A stretch of 5,850 nt of DNA from Cytophagaceae bacterium UBA6715 (GTDB lineage Bacteria > Bacteroidota > Bacteroidia > Cytophagales > Spirosomataceae), in NCBI GenBank assembly GCA_002454335.1, contig DKIP01000030.1, positions 11,477 through 17,326 of the forward strand, written 5' to 3'. Position numbers and translations under genes: made by a program. A model generated the notes under the pieces. It worked only from the letters and a program-made list of their open reading frames with translations, was not told the origin of the DNA and made no database searches. Positions 1-5,403 of the stretch are shown here, in pieces; within the stretch, counting starts at the first letter, position 1; every line of letters starts with the position of its first letter.

Positions 1-698
1 ATCATGTGAAAATGGTCGTCGGCCTGCGAACGCAATTCCAACAATCCACCCAAAACGCCTCCGCTATGAAAGCGATCGGAAACCATATCCAAAGCCAAAT
101 AGGTCACCACCAAACCTCCGATTATCAACACAATTACTTGAATAAAATCGGTGTATCCGATTACCTTCATCCCTCCTAAGGTAATGAAGATCGCGAAAAT
201 CGCGAGCCCAATCATCGCATATAAAAAGGGAATCGAGGTGATGCTTTCAATCGCCAAAGCGCCTAAATACAGGATGGAAGTTAGGTTCACAAACACATAG
301 AGTAACAACCAAAAAACAGCCATAATCGTCGCCACAATATTGTTGTAACGTTGCGACAAGAATTGAGGCATTGTGTAAATCTTGTTCTTTAAGAAAATGG
401 GGACGAAGAAAATAGCGACAATGACCAGCGCTGCTGCCGACATCCATTCGTAAGAAGAAATCGCTAAACCCATCGCGAAACCGGAACCCGACATGCCGAT
501 GAAATGTTCGGCAGAAATATTAGATGCTAAAAGGGATGCACCGATTGCCCACCAAGTTAAGGACCCTTCCGCCAGAAAAAAGTCTTTGGTACTTACTTCT
601 GCCTTTTTTTTCCGCTGGTACACCCAATAACCATAGCAGGTCACTGAAACAAAATAGAGTAGAAATACGACGTAGTCGAGGCTATGTAATTGTTTCAT
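1..698 (-). CDS. SGLT-type sodium/solute symporter (SSS family), N-terminal part
   Basis: Inner-membrane transporter expected to couple Na+ entry to uptake of a sugar or related solute. The gene runs off the left edge: 232 residues are visible of the roughly 500-550 usual for the family. The visible part covers about the first five or six membrane helices. Family signatures include FFLAEGSLTWWAIGAS (40-55), NISAEHFIGMSGSG (60-73), SYEWMS (82-87), VNLTSILYLG (137-146) and YTDFIQV (182-188). These match the Vibrio sugar transporter vSGLT closely. By alignment from memory, N60, H65, E84 and S87 fall where vSGLT has sugar-binding N64, Q69, E88 and S91; histidine at the second position is what human SGLT1 has (H83). 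The start at 698 gives a family-typical MKQLHSLDYVVF N-terminus and has no Shine-Dalgarno upstream. The exact solute cannot be told, since the remaining binding residues lie outside the window. Confidence 0.93.
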   Translation of the reverse strand, partial: MKQLHSLDYVVFLLYFVSVTCYGYWVYQRKKKAEVSTKDFFLAEGSLTWWAIGASLLASNISAEHFIGMSGSGFAMGLAISSYEWMSAAALVIVAIFFVPIFLKNKIYTMPQFLSQRYNNIVATIMAVFWLLLYVFVNLTSILYLGALAIESITSIPFLYAMIGLAIFAIFITLGGMKVIGYTDFIQVIVLIIGGLVVTYLALDMVSDRFHSGGVLGGLLELRSQADDHFHM

Positions 699-738
699 GA
701 AAGTTTAATAGGTTTGAAACCAGAATACTTTGTATTTT

Positions 739-746
739 CAAACTTA
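739..746 (-). promoter_or_regulatory. Possible Bacteroidota -7 element for the symporter gene
   Basis: The minus strand reads TAAGTTTG here, an exact match to the Bacteroidota -7 consensus TAnnTTTG. It lies about 40 bases upstream of the symporter ATG, which would give a short leader of roughly 30 bases. No convincing TTTG -33 element is present at the usual spacing, so this is a motif-only call. The spacer 699-784 is AT-rich and must also hold the promoter of the divergent VanZ-like gene. For that gene I see only a weak TAATATTG at 759-766 and a TTTG at 729-732, too far apart for a standard pair. Confidence 0.35.
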
Positions 747-784
747 AGAAATTCAATTTAATATTGCTTTAATACTAATTTTAA

Positions 785-1345
785 ATGTGCTTATTTTATG
801 ACATGAAGTCACTTTCGCACATCCTGATTGCTTTCTACTTGTTGCTTATAATCAAGTTTGTGGTATTAAAAGATATGGATATGATCCTTATCGGCCACAT
901 GCGATTCTATTTTGGTGGGACCCAAACAGGGGATGCGAATTGGATTCCATTCAAAACCCTTTTGGCCTATTTCATGGGTAATAAAGGCTTACTCATTGCC
1001 GGCTTAAATCTGGCAGGCAATTTGTTAATACTTGCGCCCCTCGGATTTTTATTTCCTACAGGATTCCCAGAAATTCGTTGGAAAACGATTTGTATCCTTG
1101 CGTTCTGCGCGAGTTTAAGCATCGAGCTGATTCAACATATTTTTCAAATTGGGATTTTTGACGTAGACGATGTCCTACTGAACAGCCTTGGATTCATTTT
1201 AGGGTTTTATCTTAGCACGCGCGTATCCAGGAACTGGAAAAAGTCATTCGCGCTTTTTTTTGCAGCTGTTTTGCTCGGATTTTTTCTTTATTACCTGACG
1301 CATTCCGTTCCGATGACCCCAATGCCTGCAATGACTAAACCCTAA
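785..1345 (+). CDS. VanZ-like family membrane protein
   Basis: Small integral membrane protein of the VanZ-like family, 186 residues with about five hydrophobic segments (roughly 8-28, 67-91, 99-118, 131-144 and 153-172). Family hallmarks are visible in order: NWIPF (52-56), GNLLILAPLGFLFP (78-91), SIELIQ (112-117) and FDVDDVLLNSLG (125-136), with the usual conserved N, E, Q and DD positions. VanZ of enterococci gives low-level teicoplanin resistance, but most family members are chromosomal and of unknown function, so no resistance role should be inferred. The start at 785 is open to doubt: an in-frame ATG at 803 would give the more typical MKSLSHILIAF opening. Neither start has a Shine-Dalgarno. 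The C-terminal tail (176-186) is rich in Pro and Met. It is transcribed away from the symporter and runs tail-to-tail into bioD, its TAA overlapping the bioD TAG. Confidence 0.87.
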   Translation: MCLFYDMKSLSHILIAFYLLLIIKFVVLKDMDMILIGHMRFYFGGTQTGDANWIPFKTLLAYFMGNKGLLIAGLNLAGNLLILAPLGFLFPTGFPEIRWKTICILAFCASLSIELIQHIFQIGIFDVDDVLLNSLGFILGFYLSTRVSRNWKKSFALFFAAVLLGFFLYYLTHSVPMTPMPAMTKP

Positions 1346-1953
1346 AACAAGCATTTCAATGTTTGAGTAAATCGATGAATTTCGCTTTTGGAAATTTCAT
1401 CGAAATGTTTCACGCGAAAAAGGACAGGCAGCGCACTCTTTGATTCAATAAATGCTTCCGTTGACAGATTAGGTTCTCCATTCATGACGATACCGGCTAT
1501 CGGAATTTCCCGGCGTTGCAAAGCCTCGATTGATAAAATCGTATGATTGATACTTCCTAGGTAATTGCGCGAGACCAAAATGACAGGGATTCCCAACTGC
1601 ACAATAAGATCAATCATGAGGTCTTGATTATTCAATGGAACCATGAGGCCACCGGCACCCTCAACAATTAAATGATTCGTTGTCTGAGGTAACGTAAAAT
1701 CCGAAAGTTGGATTTGCACCCTATCCAATGCCGCAGAGGCATGTGGAGAAAGCGGGGCGTTTAATCGATAGCGCTCCGGATGAAAAAATGATTTCGTATT
1801 TGAAGTAAGCGCTTGCACTTTCATGGTGTCCGTCAAATGCAAATCGCCCGATTGGACTGGTTTCCAATAATCCGCTTGTAAATATTCGGTAAGTATGGAA
1901 GAAACAACTGTCTTACCGATTTCGGTACCGATTCCGGAAACAAAAAATTGCAT
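1342..1953 (-). CDS. bioD: ATP-dependent dethiobiotin synthetase BioD
   Basis: Cytoplasmic enzyme of biotin synthesis that closes the ureido ring of 7,8-diaminopelargonate using CO2 and ATP to give dethiobiotin, the substrate of BioB. The 203-residue length fits the family, slightly short of the roughly 225 residues of the E. coli enzyme. Visible motifs are the P-loop variant GIGTEIGKTVV (7-17), KPVQSG (31-36) with the substrate lysine K31, an acidic D42 in the metal/ATP region, APLSPHASAA (66-75), and VEGAGGLMVPL (97-107) with the conserved glutamate E98. All key residues appear intact. It lies 99 bases downstream of the Sua5-type gene on the same strand, so it may be the last gene of a transcript or have its own promoter; the spacer shows no clear TAnnTTTG element. 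No other bio gene is in the window. Its last 4 bases overlap the convergent VanZ-like gene. Confidence 0.95.
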   Translation of the reverse strand: MQFFVSGIGTEIGKTVVSSILTEYLQADYWKPVQSGDLHLTDTMKVQALTSNTKSFFHPERYRLNAPLSPHASAALDRVQIQLSDFTLPQTTNHLIVEGAGGLMVPLNNQDLMIDLIVQLGIPVILVSRNYLGSINHTILSIEALQRREIPIAGIVMNGEPNLSTEAFIESKSALPVLFRVKHFDEISKSEIHRFTQTLKCLF

Positions 1954-2035
1954 CGTGCTATCTAATTATATGAAATTGTAATCTTTTTCCTGTTTGCTAA
2001 ATCGTGAATTTCCTTTCTTATATTCACAGATTTCA

Positions 2036-2052
2036 GCGCACAAACGCGCGTT
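2036..2052 (-). other. Short GC-rich hairpin/palindrome just after the Sua5-type gene
   Basis: GCGC at 2036-2039 can pair with GCGC at 2046-2049 across a 6-base loop. The overlapping AACGCGCGTT at 2043-2052 is a perfect 10-bp palindrome. It begins one base past the stop codon of the threonylcarbamoyl-AMP synthase gene. There is no T-run behind it on the minus strand, so it is at best a weak terminator or mRNA 3'-end structure between that gene and bioD. The rest of the spacer up to bioD shows nothing else I can identify. Confidence 0.25.
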
Positions 2053-3003
2053 TCATTGCGTAGCTGCGCGGTCCAAGCGGTCGTTCATTGTGTTTCCGAG
2101 CCCTTGTGCGGGAAGTCTTTCAACAATTATTAAATCGAGACCCATCTTGTCTAGGGTATGGAGCGCAGAAAATAGGTTTTGGGCCGCTTCTGCCAAGTCG
2201 CCCGAGGGAGCTAAAACGAGATTAACCTCCACATAAATACTTTCAATGGGAACCGACTGATACCAAAGAATCCCCACCTTCTTGTGCTTGATAGCGCTCA
2301 ACATAAACAAAGGCTCATATGTAACGATTAATTGACAGTTTGGCGAATAATGTTTTTTGTGCTGACCTGGGAGAGACGCATGTTCAGATGCCGCTGTCCG
2401 ATTTAAAAGACGGCCTACTTGGGATTCAAGGATCTCCATAGAAATTGCTCCATGCCGCAGTAATATTACTTCATCATCCTCAAAACCCACGATGGTGGAT
2501 TCAACCCCTGAAGAACAAGGCCCGCCATCTAGGGTATAGATGGAAGGGAAATAGGCATCTACATGTTCCGCAGTTGTGGGGCTGATTCGATTAAATGGAT
2601 TAGCACTTGGTGCTACTAATGGAAAATCCAATTGATTCAATAGACTCAGCGCCGTTGGATGATTCGGAATTCGAATCGCTACATGGTCATTATCGGCGGT
2701 CACAAGACCGCTGACTACTTGATTTTTGGGTAGTATCATTGTTAAAGGTCCGGGCCAAAAATGCTTCGCTAATAGAGAAGCTTTTTCGGGAAATCGTTTC
2801 ACTAACGCGCGTACTTGGTTAATCGATGCGACATGGACAATGAGTGGATTGGTGGTGGGTCTATTTTTTGTTGTAAAAATGGAGGCAACAGCTTTTGAAT
2901 TAAATACGTTTGCGGCCAGGCCATAAACAGTTTCTGTGGGAAGTCCTATGAGCTCCCCTTGCTTAAGTTTTTCACGAATAATTGATAGGTCTTTGGTAAT
3001 CAT
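2053..3003 (-). CDS. L-threonylcarbamoyladenylate synthase, Sua5/YwlC long form
   Basis: Cytoplasmic enzyme that joins L-threonine, bicarbonate and ATP into threonylcarbamoyl-AMP. The Tsa complex then transfers this group to A37 of ANN-decoding tRNAs (t6A). At 316 residues it is the two-domain Sua5 form rather than the roughly 190-residue TsaC form. The YrdC domain (about 5-195) shows PTETVYGLA (22-30), the substrate lysine/arginine pair in TKNRPTTNPL (45-54), FWPGPLT (82-88), AIRIPNHP (109-116), PSAN (132-135) and GVESTIV (166-172). The inter-domain linker has the expected LPGQHKKHYSP (211-221), which closes over the active site in this family. The C-terminal Sua5 domain ends with LPAQGLGNTMNDRLDRAA (297-314). 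The start at 3003 fits the family N-terminus; there is no Shine-Dalgarno. The structured 3003-3179 block sits immediately upstream and may carry its leader or promoter. The next gene upstream on the same strand is the bicarbonate permease. Confidence 0.95.
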   Translation of the reverse strand: MITKDLSIIREKLKQGELIGLPTETVYGLAANVFNSKAVASIFTTKNRPTTNPLIVHVASINQVRALVKRFPEKASLLAKHFWPGPLTMILPKNQVVSGLVTADNDHVAIRIPNHPTALSLLNQLDFPLVAPSANPFNRISPTTAEHVDAYFPSIYTLDGGPCSSGVESTIVGFEDDEVILLRHGAISMEILESQVGRLLNRTAASEHASLPGQHKKHYSPNCQLIVTYEPLFMLSAIKHKKVGILWYQSVPIESIYVEVNLVLAPSGDLAEAAQNLFSALHTLDKMGLDLIIVERLPAQGLGNTMNDRLDRAATQ

Positions 3004-3179
3004 ATTTTACGGGTTACAGAAATCACAATACATGGGTCTTCCATTTTTAGGCCATGACTTGACGTACGAGGCTCGGTAAATAGACAAGCATAAATTTCAC
3101 GATTTCACACGGCGGGTTGCTTGCCCATAATCCCCACAAGGAAGCACTTTGGCAATGACCATTCGCCGACCCGAAAACA
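3003..3179. repeat. Candidate dispersed/MITE-like structured intergenic element
   Basis: This 177-base block fills the gap between the permease stop and the Sua5-type start. By hand count it has about 80 G+C (45%), against about 41 of 165 (25%) in the spacer 4160-4325. Its ends form imperfect inverted repeats: TATTTTACGGGT at 3003-3014 and, read from the other end, TGTTTTCGGGT at 3179-3169. They are flanked by AATCA at 2998-3002 and 3180-3184, which could be a target-site duplication. The right half folds as nested stems: CGGGT 3113-3117 with ACCCG 3169-3173, TTGCC 3121-3125 with GGCAA 3151-3155, and TCC 3131-3133 with GGA 3140-3142. The left half has CATGG 3031-3035 with CCATG 3052-3056. CGGGTT also recurs directly at 3010 and 3113. 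I do not recognise it as a named RNA or repeat family. It could be a mobile or dispersed element, a cis-acting leader RNA, or a remnant of a gene. Confidence 0.4.
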
Positions 3180-3187
3180 AATCAACA

Positions 3188-4159
3188 TTAACCATGGATT
3201 ATTTGAAGAAACAGCGGAAGGCCAATGGTGATGTTTACGGGGAATGTCACCCCTAGAGCCATGGGAATAAATATCCCGGGGTCTGCTTTAGGGGCAACAA
3301 GGCGCATCGCGGCAGGCACTGCGATGTATGAAGCACTCGCTGCCAGAATGGCGAAAATGAGTCGGCTAGCTTCATTGTCCGTTACAAACTGGCTCACAAA
3401 AGATGTAAGACTGCCATTAAAAAGTGGCATGAGCATGGCGAAACAAATAAGAAAAGCGCCTTGCTTTTTAAATGCAGAAAATCGGCTTGCCGCAACCATT
3501 CCCATGTCTAATAAATAGATGGCGAGGAATCCCTTAAAAATATCAGAGGTAAAATGTTTAATCCCCTCCGATTGGTGCGAATCAGAGATAAAGCCAATGA
3601 GCAAGCTTCCAAAAATCATTAACACACTCCCATTCGTTAAGGAATGTTTCCAAGTAGAACGCCATGCCGTGTTGCGTGGAGCTGATTGCGTGGTGGCTGG
3701 AAACAAGTTCATTAAAATTACTCCCATAATGATCGCTGGAAATTCCATGGAAGCCATTACGGCGACCATTTCGCCCCCGACTTTCATTTGATTCATTTCA
3801 AGAAAAGCCATGCCTGTGACAAAAGTAACTGCGCTGACTGAGCCATAGCATGAGGCAATCGCTCCTGCATTTACGGCATCCAATTTAAATTTTAAAATAA
3901 AGAAGGAGTAGATCGGAATAATGGTCGCTAACAGAAGACCAAACAATAAATGCAGAATCACTTCATGCGTAATGCCGGTCCCCGCAAGTTCCGCCCCCCC
4001 ATTAAACCCAATGGCAAATAGCAGATACAGGGCAATAAAACCTTTGGAGGCGGCGGGAATCTCTAAATCACTCTTGACGATTTTGGCAATAACACCCAAC
4101 ATAAAGAAGAGCAAAGTAGGATTTTTCAGATTAAAGATAAGTAACTCAAAATTAGACAT
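3188..4159 (-). CDS. SbtA-family sodium-dependent bicarbonate permease
   Basis: Inner-membrane permease of the SbtA/SBT family (formerly DUF897), which in cyanobacteria imports HCO3- with Na+. The protein has 323 residues and about ten hydrophobic segments in two halves, consistent with the family's inverted repeat. Signatures are YGSVSAVTF (105-113) and MEFPAI (138-143) in the first half. In the second half there are AIYLLDMGM (213-221), AASASYIAVPAAMR (273-286) and GVTFPVNITIGLPLF (303-317). The Ser-rich turns at 107-109 and 274-277 correspond to the substrate-site helices of cyanobacterial SbtA. The linker between the halves (about 154-175) is short compared with cyanobacterial SbtA, where the loop is much longer. 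No sbtB (PII-like partner) gene is in the window. The start at 4159 has no Shine-Dalgarno. It is divergent from a CbbR-like regulator, its likely controller. Bicarbonate as substrate is inferred from family; other anions are possible in non-cyanobacterial members. Confidence 0.9.
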   Translation of the reverse strand: MSNFELLIFNLKNPTLLFFMLGVIAKIVKSDLEIPAASKGFIALYLLFAIGFNGGAELAGTGITHEVILHLLFGLLLATIIPIYSFFILKFKLDAVNAGAIASCYGSVSAVTFVTGMAFLEMNQMKVGGEMVAVMASMEFPAIIMGVILMNLFPATTQSAPRNTAWRSTWKHSLTNGSVLMIFGSLLIGFISDSHQSEGIKHFTSDIFKGFLAIYLLDMGMVAASRFSAFKKQGAFLICFAMLMPLFNGSLTSFVSQFVTDNEASRLIFAILAASASYIAVPAAMRLVAPKADPGIFIPMALGVTFPVNITIGLPLFLQIIHG

Positions 4160-4325
4160 TTATGTGTTCAATTGTACCTTGTAAAAATATCTGCAGAATC
4201 AACTACATGATGATAAGTAGAGTTTTAGGAGCAGATTTTATAAAAAATTTAATATATCGCAAAGTAAATATGCGCACATAAATAATTTTTATTTAAGTTT
4301 ATAATGCAATGCATTAACCCTATTT
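4160..4325. promoter_or_regulatory. Divergent control region between the permease and LysR-type regulator genes
   Basis: This 166-base spacer is about 25% GC and must hold both divergent promoters and probably the regulator's binding sites. Visible dyads are CTAC 4203-4206 with GTAG 4217-4220, about 45 bases upstream of the permease start, and TATG-CGCA-CATA at 4269-4280. There is also a perfect 8-bp palindrome AATGCATT at 4308-4315, preceded by a second AATGC copy at 4303-4307. On the regulator side, TATAAT at 4300-4305 and TAAGTTTA at 4294-4301 (one mismatch to TAnnTTTG) lie 20-30 bases before its ATG. The permease side has TATTTTTA on the minus strand around 4182-4189, a poor match. LysR proteins usually bind T-N11-A dyads; none of these dyads has exactly that spacing, so which one is the operator is a guess. 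Confidence 0.5.
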
Positions 4326-5237
4326 ATGAATTATACACTAAATCAATTACAGATCTATCTGAAAGTGGTTCAAACCATGAGTATTACGAAGGCCGCAGAA
4401 GAATTAAATCTGACGCAGCCAGCAGTATCCATTCAAATCAAAAACTTCCAAGCGCAATTTGAAATTCCACTTATTGAGATCATTGGAAAAAAGATTTACG
4501 TTACCGATTTTGGTATGGAAATTGCCAAGTCAGCCGAGGGGATCATCGATCAAGTATATGCCATCAATTACAAAACGATGGCGTTTAAAGATCAGTTACT
4601 AGGCCGACTAAAAGTTTCGGTTGTATCTACCGGCAAATATGTCCTGCCCTATTTTTTAACCGAATTCTTACAGAGTAATCCGGGGGTAGAAATCAGTATC
4701 GACGTGACCAATCGGGAAAAAGTATTTCAAAGTTTAGAAAACAATGAAGTTGATTTTAGCTTGATTTCCACGGATGTCAATAGCCCAACATATGATTTCA
4801 TAGATATATTGGAAAATGAACTTTACTTAGTGGGAAATCCCAAGACAGCAGCATTAAACCCTAAATTTGCATTCCAAGAATTCAATAAGGAACTCCCACT
4901 CATTTTTAGAGAAAATGGATCGGGTACGAGAAAAATCATGGAATCCTATTTAAAAAAACAGGGGATTCATGCGATGAAAAAAATCGAATTAATGTCGAAT
5001 GAAGCTGTGAAACAATCCGTAATCGCTGGACTTGGTTATTCCATCATGCCCATGATCGGGATAAAAAATGAATTGAAAAATGGACAGCTCGCCATTATTC
5101 CTCGGAGTGGGTTACCTATTACAACAACTTGGAAATTAATTTGGCACAAAGAAAAAAATCCCTCTCCCGTAGCAAAAGCCTTTATCAACCACATTATCGA
5201 AAAGAAAGAGGAAATAAAAAGTATGCATTTTAAATAA
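4326..5237 (+). CDS. LysR-type transcriptional regulator, CbbR/CmpR-like
   Basis: DNA-binding regulator of 303 residues, the normal LysR length. The N-terminal winged helix-turn-helix spans about 4-62, with the core SITKAAEELNLTQPAVSIQI (19-38) followed by GKKIYVTDFG (54-63). The effector domain (about 92-295) carries features typical of the CbbR/CmpR branch: VSTGKYVLP (100-108), VTNREKVF (127-134) and RENGSGTR (195-202). It also has GLGYSIMP (235-242), common to many LysR effector domains. Members of this branch control Calvin-cycle or inorganic-carbon uptake genes in response to central-carbon metabolites, and regulators of this type control sbtA in cyanobacteria. Here the gene is divergent from an SbtA-family permease, the classic LysR/target arrangement, so the permease is the likely target and autoregulation is likely. 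The start at 4326 preserves the family N-terminus; there is no Shine-Dalgarno. The effector is unknown. No Calvin-cycle gene is visible. Confidence 0.93.
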   Translation: MNYTLNQLQIYLKVVQTMSITKAAEELNLTQPAVSIQIKNFQAQFEIPLIEIIGKKIYVTDFGMEIAKSAEGIIDQVYAINYKTMAFKDQLLGRLKVSVVSTGKYVLPYFLTEFLQSNPGVEISIDVTNREKVFQSLENNEVDFSLISTDVNSPTYDFIDILENELYLVGNPKTAALNPKFAFQEFNKELPLIFRENGSGTRKIMESYLKKQGIHAMKKIELMSNEAVKQSVIAGLGYSIMPMIGIKNELKNGQLAIIPRSGLPITTTWKLIWHKEKNPSPVAKAFINHIIEKKEEIKSMHFK

Positions 5238-5241
5238 ATAA

Positions 5242-5263
5242 AGCCGAGCAATCTTGCCCGGCT
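5242..5263. terminator. Hairpin after the LysR-type gene, possible bidirectional terminator
   Basis: AGCCG (5242-5246) pairs with CGGCT (5259-5263). After one A-C mismatch the stem continues with GCA/TGC around a 4-base loop (5251-5254). It begins 5 bases past the regulator stop. On the plus strand no T-run follows. On the minus strand the hairpin is followed by TTTATTTATTT, so it looks better as a backstop terminator for transcripts from the Rieske gene. It may serve both converging genes. Confidence 0.55.
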
Positions 5264-5307
5264 ATATTCCTACAACCCTTTTCATTAATTAAAGTACTCA
5301 AACGAAA

Positions 5308-5328
5308 TCGAAAACCTTACGTTTTCGA
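5308..5328 (-). terminator. Perfect 8-bp hairpin downstream of the Rieske gene
   Basis: TCGAAAAC (5308-5315) and GTTTTCGA (5321-5328) form a perfect 8-bp stem with a 5-base loop. It lies about 75 bases after the Rieske stop. Read on the minus strand, the stem is followed by TTTCGTTTG, a broken T-tract, so a terminator for the Rieske transcript is the simplest reading. The stem is AT-rich in its middle and could also be a protein-binding dyad. The rest of 5238-5403 is AT-rich with no gene. Confidence 0.45.
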
Positions 5329-5403
5329 AACAAACTTATCATCAGAATTTAATAAATAAAAATTAATTTCATTATGTACAACATTAAAATTATTTATGAT
5401 AAG

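Noticed and set aside
247..447. Minus-strand open frame of 66 codons inside the symporter gene
   Set aside because: It is out of frame with the clearly homologous symporter frame, which is open across 1-698.
785..1345. Glycopeptide resistance gene
   Set aside because: The protein is VanZ-like only; no vanHAX, vanRS or mobile element is near, and the family is widespread in genomes without resistance.
1994..2236. Open plus-strand frame of 80 codons
   Set aside because: Most of it lies antisense to the C-terminal Sua5 domain, and its product is unlike any family I know; shadow of the real gene.
3108..3173. Local resemblance of the minus strand (GGCGAATGG, GGGCAA) to parts of the HDV ribozyme
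   Set aside because: The pieces occur in the wrong order for the nested double pseudoknot and no P1/P1.1 pairing can be drawn; most likely chance.
3105..3173. Known riboswitch upstream of the Sua5-type gene
   Set aside because: I compared it by eye with core motifs of SAM, cobalamin, TPP, fluoride, preQ1, ZTP and cyclic-di-GMP classes and found no match. Structure is evident but no class can be named.
3113..3173. Rho-independent terminator for the permease transcript
   Set aside because: Stems exist but no T-run follows on the minus strand, and the structure is long and multi-branched rather than terminator-like.
3225..4184. Three plus-strand open frames opposite the permease gene
   Set aside because: All are antisense to a well-supported membrane protein and carry no recognisable domain; their composition reflects hydrophobic codons read backwards.
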